Positions 7,098-14,902 of a stretch of 40,292 nt of DNA are shown one piece after another. Location: positions 1-40,292 of the forward strand of contig CAVVNF010000013.1 of the NCBI GenBank assembly GCA_963749535.1, read 5' to 3'. The DNA comes from Chersky-299 sp963749535. Its GTDB lineage: Bacteria; Actinomycetota; Thermoleophilia; RBG-16-64-13. A program made the position numbers and the translations under genes. The notes beneath the pieces were generated by a model. The model did no database searches, had not been told where the DNA came from, and was given only the letters and a program-made list of their open reading frames with translations. The first letter of the stretch is position 1, and every line of letters begins with the position of its first letter.

Positions 7098-9239
7098 ATG
7101 AGGCAAGCCGGGTCTTCAGTTCCTCGTATCGCCCTGTCTGTTCGCCGTTCTCGCTCGCCCCGAGCCGTTCACGTTGCCCTCTCGTTGAGTATTCTCTGCG
7201 CCGTCCTGTTGACTCTCACAGCCATCGCGCTCTCGGGGGGCGCCCCCGTGGCTTTGGCGGCGGAGCAGCTTACGCTCACCACCGACGATGGTCTCACCCT
7301 CGTGGGGCAGTCGGTCACCATCACGATAGCTGGGCCTTTCGGCGGCGGCTTCGAGGACACTACGGCAGTGGTTCGATTGAGCGGACCCGGGCGGCCTTCG
7401 GTCACCGGACACACCTGGCCGCAAGCCGCAACGTTCACCCAGCCGTTGGGCGACCTAACTGGCCGGCAAACGGTGACCGTGACTGTGCCGACAGAGATGC
7501 CCGCTACCCCAGGGGGCTACCTGGTCACCGTGGAGCTACACCCTGCCGGCGCCCCCGCGACTGCCGGCACCCCCGCGACGACCGGCACCCCCGCGACCGC
7601 GGGCACCCCCGCGACGACCGTCGATCCGACGATCCTCACCAGCGGTCAGATATGGATCGGTAAGGTCGGGGCGCCGGACAAGTCCATCGATATCGCCTTC
7701 GTCTGGCCCGTCGCCCTAGGGGTCCATCGCGATGCTTCGGGGGCATTCTTCGACCAGACGCTCGAAAACGCGGTTTCCCCCAACGTGGGGGATGCGGGAA
7801 ACCTCAACGGGCTTTTCGCCATGGCCAACGAATTCCCCGACTGGCACTTCACTCTTGGGGTCGAGCCGATATTGCTGGCGCAGCTGAGCACGATGGCCTC
7901 CGGCTACACACGCCTGGATGCGTCTGGCGGTTCCGAGCAGGTGAAGCCAGGCGACGCCGGAGCCCAAAACGCGAGCAAGGCTTTAGCAGCGTTCAAAGAG
8001 GTGGCGAATCTCGACAACGTGGAGATCGACGCGATGCCGTACGCCAGTCCCTCCCTGGGGATGCTGGCAACAGAGAAGTGGCGCGACGGCTTCTTACAGA
8101 TGCAGCTCGGCAAGCAGGAGATCCAAGATACACTGGGTCTGACGTCGCCGCCCGTGGGCGGCTATCCGATCGACCTCGACGTGACCACCGACAGTCTGGC
8201 TTCGTTCGCCCAGGCTTCCATCGAGTACGCGGTGGTCGACCAAAGATTGAAGACAGACCTCAACGAGCCCCTCGCGGCCGGAGCCGCGACGGTGAGGGCC
8301 CGCGACCTCGAGAACAACAGGCTGACCTTGGCGTTGGCCAGTTCCGAACTGCTCACCGACATGAAGCCGCCGTGGAACGTCGATGTCTTCTTTGCCGGTC
8401 TCGCTGCGAGCTTAGCCGCCGGACGAGGCGGAGCGCTAGTCATCACGCCGGGAGCGGATTACACGATCCCGCCGGTCGCCTACCTGCGGGCCATCGGAAC
8501 GGCCCTCAGCAGAATGCCATGGATCAACACTCTCACCCTGGGGGATTTCGTCAAGGCGAACTCGCCGGGCACCCGCCCCATCTTCCTGAGCCGCTACACC
8601 AGCACGGTCGAAGGATACGTGGGGGAATCGCTTCTGGAGAGCCTGCGCAGTGCTCACCAGGTCGTGTCCGACCTTGCGCAGGCTACCGATGCCGTCGATA
8701 CTCCGGTCGACGACGCGCAGCTACTCCTCTATGCAGGTGAGAGCAGGTTCTGGTTCATGCCGGAGGCGGGGCCGCGGTTGGCCAGTGTCGGACTTGCTTA
8801 TGCCGACGCCGCGGACAAGCTGGCCGCCGGTGAGCTCGCAAAGGTCAAGTTCGGCGGCGCGAGCCCGGTCACCGCCTGGGGCAGCGACGCACAACTCCGT
8901 CTTCCCGTCGAGAACAAGGCCGGTTACCCATTGAAAGTGGTGATAGCCGTGGAGGGCTCGGGGTTGAATTTCCCCAAAGGTCCGCGCTTCGCGGTGGAGT
9001 TGCCTGCGGGGGAGACGGTCGTGTCCATACCGGTGAAGGCCTCCGGCCGATCGGCGAAGGCATCGGCGACGTTGACGATAGGCACCACGCTGGTGGACTC
9101 CAAATCAATCTCCATGCGTTTTGTTACCGTGAAGACCGTTCTGCCGTGGGCGTTGGCCGTTGTCGTGGTGCTCGGCATTTTCGCGATGCTCTTCTTGTTC
9201 TGGAGGAAGCGGCGCAGGAAGCGCAAGAACAAGCCGTAA
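7098..9239 (+). CDS. Large membrane-anchored surface protein of unknown function
   Basis: The 713-aa protein has a signal peptide (basic start, hydrophobic core at about 25-50, likely cleavage after VALAA). A beta-rich Ig-like domain follows (about 55-150). Next is a Thr/Pro/Ala linker with four near-identical GTPATA-type units (DNA about 7547-7620). The core at about 175-500 begins DIAFVWPVALGVHRD and contains HFTLGVEPILLAQL; it recalls beta/alpha-barrel glycosidase or deacetylase folds, but I cannot assign it. A second beta domain precedes one C-terminal membrane helix (WALAVVVVLGIFAMLFLFW) and a very basic tail (RKRRRKRKNK). The domain faces outward with the tail inside. It is probably involved in the cell envelope, which is inferred. 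Confidence 0.7.
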   Translation: MRQAGSSVPRIALSVRRSRSPRAVHVALSLSILCAVLLTLTAIALSGGAPVALAAEQLTLTTDDGLTLVGQSVTITIAGPFGGGFEDTTAVVRLSGPGRPSVTGHTWPQAATFTQPLGDLTGRQTVTVTVPTEMPATPGGYLVTVELHPAGAPATAGTPATTGTPATAGTPATTVDPTILTSGQIWIGKVGAPDKSIDIAFVWPVALGVHRDASGAFFDQTLENAVSPNVGDAGNLNGLFAMANEFPDWHFTLGVEPILLAQLSTMASGYTRLDASGGSEQVKPGDAGAQNASKALAAFKEVANLDNVEIDAMPYASPSLGMLATEKWRDGFLQMQLGKQEIQDTLGLTSPPVGGYPIDLDVTTDSLASFAQASIEYAVVDQRLKTDLNEPLAAGAATVRARDLENNRLTLALASSELLTDMKPPWNVDVFFAGLAASLAAGRGGALVITPGADYTIPPVAYLRAIGTALSRMPWINTLTLGDFVKANSPGTRPIFLSRYTSTVEGYVGESLLESLRSAHQVVSDLAQATDAVDTPVDDAQLLLYAGESRFWFMPEAGPRLASVGLAYADAADKLAAGELAKVKFGGASPVTAWGSDAQLRLPVENKAGYPLKVVIAVEGSGLNFPKGPRFAVELPAGETVVSIPVKASGRSAKASATLTIGTTLVDSKSISMRFVTVKTVLPWALAVVVVLGIFAMLFLFWRKRRRKRKNKP

Positions 9240-9270
9240 CTTCCGGCGACCGTTTTTCGTTATTTCTCGT

Positions 9271-9624
9271 ATGAGGAGCATCCTTACATTCGTGATCGTG
9301 GCGGGCCTGGTGGTCGTGTTGGCACTCGATGGCGTAGGCATGTATTCCGCGCACACGAGGGCAGTTGGAGCGGCGCAGGCAGCGGCTCGGCAGGCCGTTG
9401 CGGAGTATGAGGCGAGCGAGTCGAACGGGAATGCCGCAGAGCAAGCGGCCAGCCAGGTGGCGATCGATTCAGGCGCCAAGCTGGTCTCGGTAAACTTCCA
9501 CCAAGCCGACACGCAGTGGGTGGAGGTGACCGTTCAAGCCACGCCGCATGTGTACCTGCTCGGCTACGTGCCATATTTGAAGGCACATCTTGCCCAGGAC
9601 TCCACGGCGGTTGTCCACTTCTAG
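9271..9624 (+). CDS. Small TadE-like secreted or membrane protein
   Basis: The 117-aa protein begins at ATG 9271 (MRSILTFVIVAGLVVVLALDGVGMYS), one strong N-terminal membrane helix. An Ala/Gln-rich helical stretch follows (about 30-60), then a beta-rich end (VEVTVQATPHVYLLGYVPYL). The layout is like TadE/TadG minor pilin-type proteins, with a helix that inserts in the membrane and a short outer beta part, but sequence identity is too low for certainty. It lies 31 nt after the surface protein gene on the same strand, so the two may be cotranscribed. A strong terminator hairpin follows. Confidence 0.55.
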   Translation: MRSILTFVIVAGLVVVLALDGVGMYSAHTRAVGAAQAAARQAVAEYEASESNGNAAEQAASQVAIDSGAKLVSVNFHQADTQWVEVTVQATPHVYLLGYVPYLKAHLAQDSTAVVHF

Positions 9625-9758
9625 CAGTCTCCTGGGCCCGCTCGACTTCTGGGTTCGCTCGGTCGGTAGCTGCTCGCCCCTTCTTGACCCGTTACCCGCG
9701 AAGCTGGTGGATGGCGGGGCGTTGCCTGAGCGACGATTGGAGAATGTTGAGGGAAGGA

Positions 9759-9795
9759 TTACGGCGCGCGGAGCGATTCGCTCCGCGCGCCGTAA
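9759..9795. terminator. Strong hairpin between convergent genes
   Basis: A perfect 17-bp stem (left arm TTACGGCGCGCGGAGCG) encloses a 3-nt loop. It sits between the ends of the TadE-like gene (+) and the NuoE-like gene (-), starting 12 nt beyond the latter. There is no long T-run on either side, but position and stem strength fit a bidirectional terminator. Confidence 0.75.
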
Positions 9796-9807
9796 AGGAA
9801 GGGGGTC

Positions 9808-10011
9808 TTAGCAAGCCAGCGGCAGGTCGCGGCGTACGCTTTCGAGGCGGCAGTAGAATGACGCGACTTTGTGCACCTTGGCGTAGTCCACGCCAAGAGA
9901 CTGCGCGACTTTTTCCACGGCAGCAGGGGGTATGCTGCCTCTTTCGGTCTTGATGGTGCGCAGTAGGGGTACGAGGACACCGCGATTGTTCTGGGTCTGG
10001 TTGGTCGACAT
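9808..10011 (-). CDS. Stand-alone NuoE N-terminal-domain protein
   Basis: The protein is about 67 aa. Residues GVLVPLLRTIKTERGSIPP and VEKVAQSLGVDYAKVHKVASF match the N-terminal helical domain of NuoE/HoxE/HydC (24-kDa NADH dehydrogenase subunit family). In those proteins a thioredoxin-like 2Fe-2S domain follows. Here the protein ends (LPLAC) just where that domain would begin, and a strong terminator lies directly downstream, so the short form looks genuine rather than broken. AAGGAGG precedes two ATGs; the ATG at 10011 has the best spacing. The gene has a consensus-like promoter buried in a palindromic operator next to a TetR gene. Its role is unknown: possibly a docking or regulatory partner for a redox complex. 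Confidence 0.7.
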   Translation of the reverse strand: MSTNQTQNNRGVLVPLLRTIKTERGSIPPAAVEKVAQSLGVDYAKVHKVASFYCRLESVRRDLPLAC

Positions 10012-10104
10012 GTTCATCACCCTCCTTGCTGGTGAGTATCTGGTCGTAAAGCGAGCGCCAAGCTCGTCGGGCCCTTTGGGCTTAATAGCTATGACGAGCG
10101 GCTA

Positions 10105-10139
10105 TGACGATAGAATATAGAATCTATATTCTATTGTCA
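10105..10139. promoter_or_regulatory. TetR-type operator palindrome
   Basis: A perfect 12-bp inverted repeat with a 1-nt centre (ATAGAATATAGA, A, TCTATATTCTAT; 10110-10134) is flanked by TGAC and GTCA. This makes a 35-bp palindrome with only one mismatched pair (10109/10135). It is an AT-rich island in GC-rich DNA, between the NuoE-like gene and a divergent TetR gene, and it covers the promoter of the former. This is the expected place for a TetR autoregulatory operator. Confidence 0.8.
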
Positions 10140-10140
10140 A
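10112..10140 (-). promoter_or_regulatory. Promoter of the NuoE-like gene inside the operator
   Basis: On the minus strand, TTGACA (10140-10135) is followed by exactly 17 nt and then TATTCT (10117-10112). The -35 is perfect consensus. The palindrome spans the spacer and the -10, so a bound repressor would block RNA polymerase. The leader to the start codon is roughly 95 nt. Confidence 0.7.
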
Positions 10141-10190
10141 GGGGTAGTTGAAAAGTGGTCCGGCGCCATTTGCGGTGCTAGAATCGTCAC

Positions 10191-10853
10191 GTGACCGAAT
10201 CCGCACATGCTGTCAAAGCTCCTTGCCAACAGCGCAGTCGCGACTCTCTGGAACGGATACTCAAGACAGCCGAGACGCTGATCCGCACCAAGGGTTTCGA
10301 GGCTCTGACTGTGGCTGAGGTCGTTAGAGGCTCCCATACCTCCATCGGCACGTTCTACGCGCGCTTCCACGACAAGACCGCTCTCCTTCACGCCGTGCAA
10401 GACCGGGTCCACGGTCGGCAGGAGATCCACATGCGCAGCCTGTTGGGTAAGGTCGATTGGAGCGCTCTGTCGCTCGAGGAGACCGTGCGGGAGTTGGTGA
10501 GGATAAAGCGGGTGGTCGGCAAGGGCGATGACAAGTTGCTCGAGGCCTTTGTCGTGCATGGCGCCACCGACGGCGTGCTGCGGGAGCGCGGCTATCGCCA
10601 CAAGGCCGTGGTGGAGAACCTCGAGGTGGATATCCTGATGCAGCACGCCGCTCAGATCGGGCATGAGGACCCAGACTCGGCCGCTCGGGTGGCGTCCCGG
10701 TTATGGCAGGCGGCCCAGGAGGAGAACGTCCAGAGGCTGCAGTCGGGAGTTTCGTTTCTCGGGGCAGTGCCACAAGATCTGCTCATCGAGAAGCTTGCGG
10801 ATGTCGTGATCGCCTATCTCCGGTCACCGGACAGACCACAGAACGGGTGTTAG
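10191..10853 (+). CDS. TetR family transcriptional regulator
   Basis: The 220-aa protein has an N-terminal TetR helix-turn-helix: RILKTAETLIRTKGFEALTV, then AEVVRGSHTSIGTFYARFHDK, residues about 23-65. The remaining helical domain should bind a ligand and form dimers; its ligand is not evident. The GTG start at 10191 is preceded by TAGAAT (10179-10184) only 6 nt away, so a leaderless mRNA is possible. The divergent palindrome at 10105-10139 is the probable operator. The 2-oxoacid oxidoreductase operon begins 36 nt downstream on the same strand, so the regulator may control that operon and could be cotranscribed with it. Confidence 0.9.
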   Translation: MTESAHAVKAPCQQRSRDSLERILKTAETLIRTKGFEALTVAEVVRGSHTSIGTFYARFHDKTALLHAVQDRVHGRQEIHMRSLLGKVDWSALSLEETVRELVRIKRVVGKGDDKLLEAFVVHGATDGVLRERGYRHKAVVENLEVDILMQHAAQIGHEDPDSAARVASRLWQAAQEENVQRLQSGVSFLGAVPQDLLIEKLADVVIAYLRSPDRPQNGC

Positions 10854-10874
10854 ATTAGTTTTTCCGTCTGCTGG

Positions 10875-10880
10875 TAAACT
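10875..10880 (+). promoter_or_regulatory. Possible -10 box (TAAACT) for the korABC operon
   Basis: TAAACT ends 8 nt before the ATG at 10889, in the 36-nt gap after the TetR gene. The -35 is weak. If active, the operon has its own leaderless promoter besides any read-through from the regulator. Confidence 0.35.
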
Positions 10881-10888
10881 CTTCAACC

Positions 10889-12070
10889 ATGATGGAACTC
10901 TGGCACGGTCACCTGCTGCGCGAGAAGGTCGATCAGAGTAGCTTACTGGTCCAGGGAAACCGCGCGTGCGCATTGGGTGCGCTCGACGCCGGAGTCCGTT
11001 TCTTCGCCGGTTATCCCATCACCCCCAGCTCCGAGATCATGGAAGCCATGGCATATGAGTTGCCCCGGGTCGGCGGCACGTTCATCCAGATGGAGGACGA
11101 GATCGCTTCCATCTGCGCCTGCATCGGCGCTTCCCTCACCGGCCAACTGGCCATGACCGCCACTTCAGGACCTGGCTTTTCCCTCATGCAGGAAGCTATC
11201 GGCTACGCGATCATGGTGGAGGCCCCACTACTCGTGGTGGACGTCATGCGTGCGGGACCGTCTACCGGACGGCCGACCGCCCCCTCCCAAGGCGACGTGA
11301 TGCAGGCCCGCTGGGGCACCCATGGCGACCATCCCGCGATCGTGTTGGCGGCTTCCAACGTGGCGGACATGTATCGCCTGACCATGGCCGCAGTCCGCTT
11401 CGCCCAGCGCTTCCGCACCCCGGTCACCTTGCTGGCCGACGAGGTGGTCGGGCACATGCGCGAGAGCTTCTCTCCTGAACTCATCGGTCGGTATCGCCTA
11501 ACCAGCGGCGACTTCGATTTCACCCCTGGGTACGTCCACCCCGAGTTGGTGCGCGAGGTGCATCCACCACACGTCCTGGGCTCGGAGACCAACCCGCACG
11601 TTACCGGTTTGATCCACGACGAGACCGGCTTCCCCACCAATGACCCGGAGAAGAGCGAGACGTTCATCCGGGAGCTATACGACAAAGTGGGTAATCACCG
11701 GGACGAGCTGTGTCTGTTCGACGTGAAGAACGAGGGCAAGGGCCGGGTCTGCATCGTGGCCTACGGGTCGTGCGCCCGCAGCGCTCGCGCCGCCTGGAAG
11801 ATGGCGGAATGGGAGGGCCTGTCGGTGGAGGTGCTGCACCTCTACACTTTGTTCCCCTTGCCGGTGGAGATCATCCAGACAGTGGCCCGGCGCGTGGAGT
11901 TCATGCTTATCCCCGAGCTGAACCTGGGGCAGTATGCCCGCGAGGTGCGCAAGATGGCGGAGAACTGGACCACGGTCATCAGCATGGGCAAGATCGACGG
12001 CACGCTTATCTCGCCACGGGAGATCCTGGAACGGATCACGGAACTGGTGGGCAAGTATGAAAGCGTGTAA
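10889..12070 (+). CDS. korA: 2-oxoacid:ferredoxin oxidoreductase, alpha subunit
   Basis: The 393-aa protein is the alpha subunit of a KorA/VorB-type enzyme that oxidatively decarboxylates a 2-oxoacid with CoA and passes two electrons to ferredoxin. Motifs include GNRACALGALDAGVRFFAGY, PITPSSEIMEAM, QMEDEIASI, TATSGPGFSLMQEAIGYA and RAGPSTGRPTAPSQGD. The C-terminal domain holds VCIVAYGSCARSAR and IPELNLGQYAREVR. The length is normal. It is the first gene of a tight operon with beta, gamma and Bcr-type ATPase genes. That context resembles Thauera, where KorAB makes reduced ferredoxin for benzoyl-CoA reductase. Substrate choice (2-oxoglutarate, phenylglyoxylate or branched oxoacids) cannot be read from sequence. 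Confidence 0.88.
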   Translation: MMELWHGHLLREKVDQSSLLVQGNRACALGALDAGVRFFAGYPITPSSEIMEAMAYELPRVGGTFIQMEDEIASICACIGASLTGQLAMTATSGPGFSLMQEAIGYAIMVEAPLLVVDVMRAGPSTGRPTAPSQGDVMQARWGTHGDHPAIVLAASNVADMYRLTMAAVRFAQRFRTPVTLLADEVVGHMRESFSPELIGRYRLTSGDFDFTPGYVHPELVREVHPPHVLGSETNPHVTGLIHDETGFPTNDPEKSETFIRELYDKVGNHRDELCLFDVKNEGKGRVCIVAYGSCARSARAAWKMAEWEGLSVEVLHLYTLFPLPVEIIQTVARRVEFMLIPELNLGQYAREVRKMAENWTTVISMGKIDGTLISPREILERITELVGKYESV

Positions 12071-12106
12071 TGGACACGGCGGGCGAAGCCGGCGCGGGAG
12101 CCGCTC

Positions 12107-12947
12107 ATGGCCATCGACATAGATCGCTATCTGCACACGTGAGCGACTGCCTCACATCTGGTGCCCGGGCTGCGGTGTGGGCATCGTCACCGGGGCGTTC
12201 CTGCGAGCGGCGCTGGGGCTGGGGCTGGAGCGCGAGCGGACGGTAGTGGTGAGCGGCATCGGCTGTTCGAGTCGGGCCACCGGCTACCTCGACGTGGGTA
12301 CGGTACATTCCATTCATGGCAGGGCGCTGGCCTTCGCAACCGGCATCAAGATGGCCAACCCCGATTTCACCGTGATCGTGCTCACGGGAGACGGTGACGG
12401 GGCTGCCATCGGCGGCAACCATCTCATCCACGCCTGCCGCCGCAACATCGATCTCACGTGCATCCTCTTCAACAACCAGGTGTACGGCATGACCGGCGGT
12501 CAGCTCTCTCCCACCATGGAGTTCGGCGACCGGGCGACGACCGCGCCATACGGCTCGGGCGAGCCCCCGTTCGACCTTTGCCGGCTGGCCGAGGCATCAG
12601 GGGCGAGTTTCGTGGCTCGCGGCACGGCGATCGCGATACGACAGATGGAGAAGTTGATCAAGGATGGGATCCAGCACCCGGGCTTCGCTTTCATCGAGGC
12701 CGTGGTGCCATGCCCTACCGAATACGGCAAGCGCAACGCCCCGGCTGCCGTGGTGGCCATGCTGGAAGACGAGAAGGCCCGCACGATCCCCGTGGCCAAG
12801 GCCCGTGACCTGACTGCGAACGAACTGGTGGACAAGATCGTCACCGGGGTGCTGTATAAGAATCCCGCAATGCCTGAGTTCCAACGGTCCTATGCGGCCA
12901 TCGTCGCGAGGGCGCAAGAGGACGCGGCAAAGGGCGGCAGGCGATGA
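12107..12947 (+). CDS. korB: 2-oxoacid:ferredoxin oxidoreductase, beta subunit, one frameshift
   Basis: This is the thiamine-diphosphate-binding beta subunit. The ATG at 12107 reads MAIDIDRYLHT and then a stop, while the next frame gives RERLPHIWCPGCG, the conserved family start. One base therefore appears to be missing near 12136-12141. The rest is intact: the diphosphate-binding region VIVLTGDGDGAAIGGNHLIH, then ILFNNQVYGMTGGQLSPT. The CPGCG cysteines lie upstream of the GTG at 12177, so a start there would remove essential residues. The 3' end overlaps korC by 4 nt (ATGA). With korA and korC it makes the catalytic core. Confidence 0.85.
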
Positions 12948-13651
12948 GTGCCGTGCGGGCGCACCGAGCCGCGGGCGGCTCGCGCGTAGGGGCCGCTTCC
13001 GCGGAGACCGAGGGGCCACCGCTGCGCACCGGCCTCCTTGCCACGCGCGGGTTCACCGAGGTGCGTTTCGGCGGGAGCGGCGGCCAGGGTGTGATCCTGA
13101 TGGGGGTCATCATGGCAATGGCCGCCACGCGCGACCATCGGTTCGTAGTGCAGACCCAGTCTTACGGCCCCGAAGCTCGCGGTGGATACAGCCGCAGCGA
13201 CGTCATCATCTCCGACCGCCCCATCGCCTTCCCGGAGCTCCTCGGCGTGGATCTGCTGGTGGCGCTGTCCCAGGAGTCCGCCACTGGCTACGTGTCATTG
13301 TTGCGCCCGGACGGCGTCCTCGTCTTCGACTTGGAGAACGTGACCCAACCGCCCGCGTTCCCCGGCACACGGTTTGGCATACCCTTCACTCGCTTGGCCA
13401 TTGAAGAGACCGGCCGCCGGCAGACCACCAACATACTCACGCTGGGGGCCGTGATCGGCATCACCGGCGTGGTGTCCGTCGACTCCTTGAAGAAGGCCGT
13501 CATGGGCATGGTGCCGGCCGGCACAGAGGAGCTCAACGGCAAGGCATTGGCCCGCGGGTTGGCGCTCGACCCCGAAGAGTACCGCCAGAGAGGACCCGTG
13601 CGAGGTGACGTGGCGGCAGGAGACTCCCAGGAGTTAGGAGACCGAGAATGA
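12944..13651 (+). CDS. korC: 2-oxoacid:ferredoxin oxidoreductase, gamma subunit
   Basis: The 235-aa gamma subunit carries the nucleotide-type motif FGGSGGQGVILMGVIMA, then QTQSYGPEARGGYSRSDVIIS and, near the end, TNILTLGAVIGITGVVS. About 38 residues precede the conserved core; they are Ala/Gly/Arg-rich and absent from typical gamma subunits, which start close to the glycine motif. The start overlaps korB (ATGA) and the end overlaps the BcrD-like gene (ATGA). This points to one translationally coupled operon of oxidoreductase and ATPase genes. Confidence 0.88.
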   Translation: MSAVRAHRAAGGSRVGAASAETEGPPLRTGLLATRGFTEVRFGGSGGQGVILMGVIMAMAATRDHRFVVQTQSYGPEARGGYSRSDVIISDRPIAFPELLGVDLLVALSQESATGYVSLLRPDGVLVFDLENVTQPPAFPGTRFGIPFTRLAIEETGRRQTTNILTLGAVIGITGVVSVDSLKKAVMGMVPAGTEELNGKALARGLALDPEEYRQRGPVRGDVAAGDSQELGDRE

Positions 13652-14433
13652 TCGTCGCAGGTCTTGACGTCGGGTCGAAAAATGTGCACGCCGTTGTGAT
13701 TCGGGACGGTGAGGTCGCTGCTCGGGCCAGCGTCCTGTCGGGGTTCGACCACGAGGAGTCCGCGGCGCGCGGCCTGGCCGAGGCGGCTGCGGCAGCCGGT
13801 CTTGTGCGGGACCAGATCGACCTGGTCGCGGCGACGGGAGCAGGCCGGAAGGCCCTTTCTTTTGCGACGGAGCAACCAACCGAAGTGGCCGCGGACGCGC
13901 GTGGGGCCTGCGCCCTGTTCCCCGGTGCTCGGACGGTGATCGACGTCGGTGCCGACGAGGCCCGGGCCATCCGCATCGACGAGACCGGCAAGGTTCTGGA
14001 CTTCGCCATCAACGAGAAGTGCGCTGCCGGCGCCGGAGCGTTCGTCGAGGCTATGAGCCGGGCGTTGGAGATGAATCTGGAAGACTTCAGCCGGGCGTCG
14101 CTCGAGTCCACGGAGTCCATCCCCATGAACGCCCAGTGCACGGTGTTCGCGGAGTCGGAGGTGGTGAGCCTGATCCATGCCAACACCCCTCCCGGAGACA
14201 TCGCCCGGGCCGTCCACGACGCTATGGCGAGCCGAGTCTCTGCCATGGTGAGGCGCGTGGGGATCGAGGATCCCGTGGTGCTGGGCGGAGGCGCGTCCTT
14301 GAACATCGGGTTCGTCAAATCCTTGTCTGCCGCTTTGGGCGGGGTGGATATCTACGTTCTTCCCTACGCTGAGTATCTGGGCGCCGAAGGCGCCGCGCTG
14401 ATCGCCTGGGAGGCGGCTCAGTCTGCGAGATAG
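13648..14433 (+). CDS. BadF/BadG/BcrA/BcrD family ATPase, BcrD-like
   Basis: The 261-aa protein is an ASKHA-fold ATPase of the family that activates 2-hydroxyacyl-CoA dehydratases or forms the electron-activating module of class I benzoyl-CoA reductase. It begins IVAGLDVGSKNVHAVVI. The two cysteines expected to hold a shared 4Fe-4S cluster at the dimer interface are C125 (NEKCAAGAG) and C164 (NAQCTVFAESE). Where activators have DMGGQD, this protein has DVGADEARAI, as I would expect for the BcrD/BadG type. It overlaps korC by 4 nt. Its partner is probably the BcrA-like gene at 14903. ATP hydrolysis would push ferredoxin electrons to a lower potential for a reductase not present here. Confidence 0.85.
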   Translation: MIVAGLDVGSKNVHAVVIRDGEVAARASVLSGFDHEESAARGLAEAAAAAGLVRDQIDLVAATGAGRKALSFATEQPTEVAADARGACALFPGARTVIDVGADEARAIRIDETGKVLDFAINEKCAAGAGAFVEAMSRALEMNLEDFSRASLESTESIPMNAQCTVFAESEVVSLIHANTPPGDIARAVHDAMASRVSAMVRRVGIEDPVVLGGGASLNIGFVKSLSAALGGVDIYVLPYAEYLGAEGAALIAWEAAQSAR

Positions 14434-14902
14434 ACCGGCTCAGCGGTCACGAGCACTATCGGTTGCGGCAAGGTGCCTACCGGATTCCTCTATGCTATTG
14501 AAGACGACCGTCTCGTGGTTTATGTAGTCAAGATAGGCCACCGAAGCAGTGCCTACCGGTGATCGTGGTACATCGCTCGGCCGAGGAGCCGCACTACCGG
14601 AGCCGAGTCCTTCGGCCCTGGCAGAGCGCCGCGCTGGTCGGCGTCGCCGGCTTGGCCGTGGGGTTCTCACCCTTCCGGGGCAAGGAAGGCTTCCCGGCAA
14701 CTGGAACCATCTCGTCAACTCGGGAGCCGTCTACCTCCACGTATGAGCGGGCCGGTCCTTCCCGCGCGGGCTCGTCCGGCCCGGCCCTTCCCGCGCCGCA
14801 CCCGTCCCGGTATCATCCCCAGGATGCCGCTACGCGATCTAGTGCGCGCGGACCGACATGCGTACGGTGTCGCTCGATGCGGCCAACTAAGAAGTAGGAG
14901 CA
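14434..14902. other. 469-nt gap between the two ATPase genes
   Basis: No convincing gene is seen on either strand; open frames here read as Arg/Pro-rich shadow sequence. TGCCTACCGG occurs twice (near 14474 and 14550). A TATCAT hexamer at 14811-14816 could be a -10 for the next gene, and GGAG lies shortly before its ATG. The gap is unusually long for an operon whose other junctions overlap, so a lost gene or an internal promoter is possible. Confidence 0.4.

Noticed and set aside
10105..10139. The palindrome as an intrinsic terminator of tetR or the NuoE-like gene
   Set aside because: It is AT-rich, lies upstream of both divergent genes and encloses a promoter, so an operator is the better reading.
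12177..12947. korB beginning at GTG 12177
   Set aside because: This start would delete the conserved CPGCG cysteines, which lie just upstream in the same frame; a frameshifted start at 12107 fits better.
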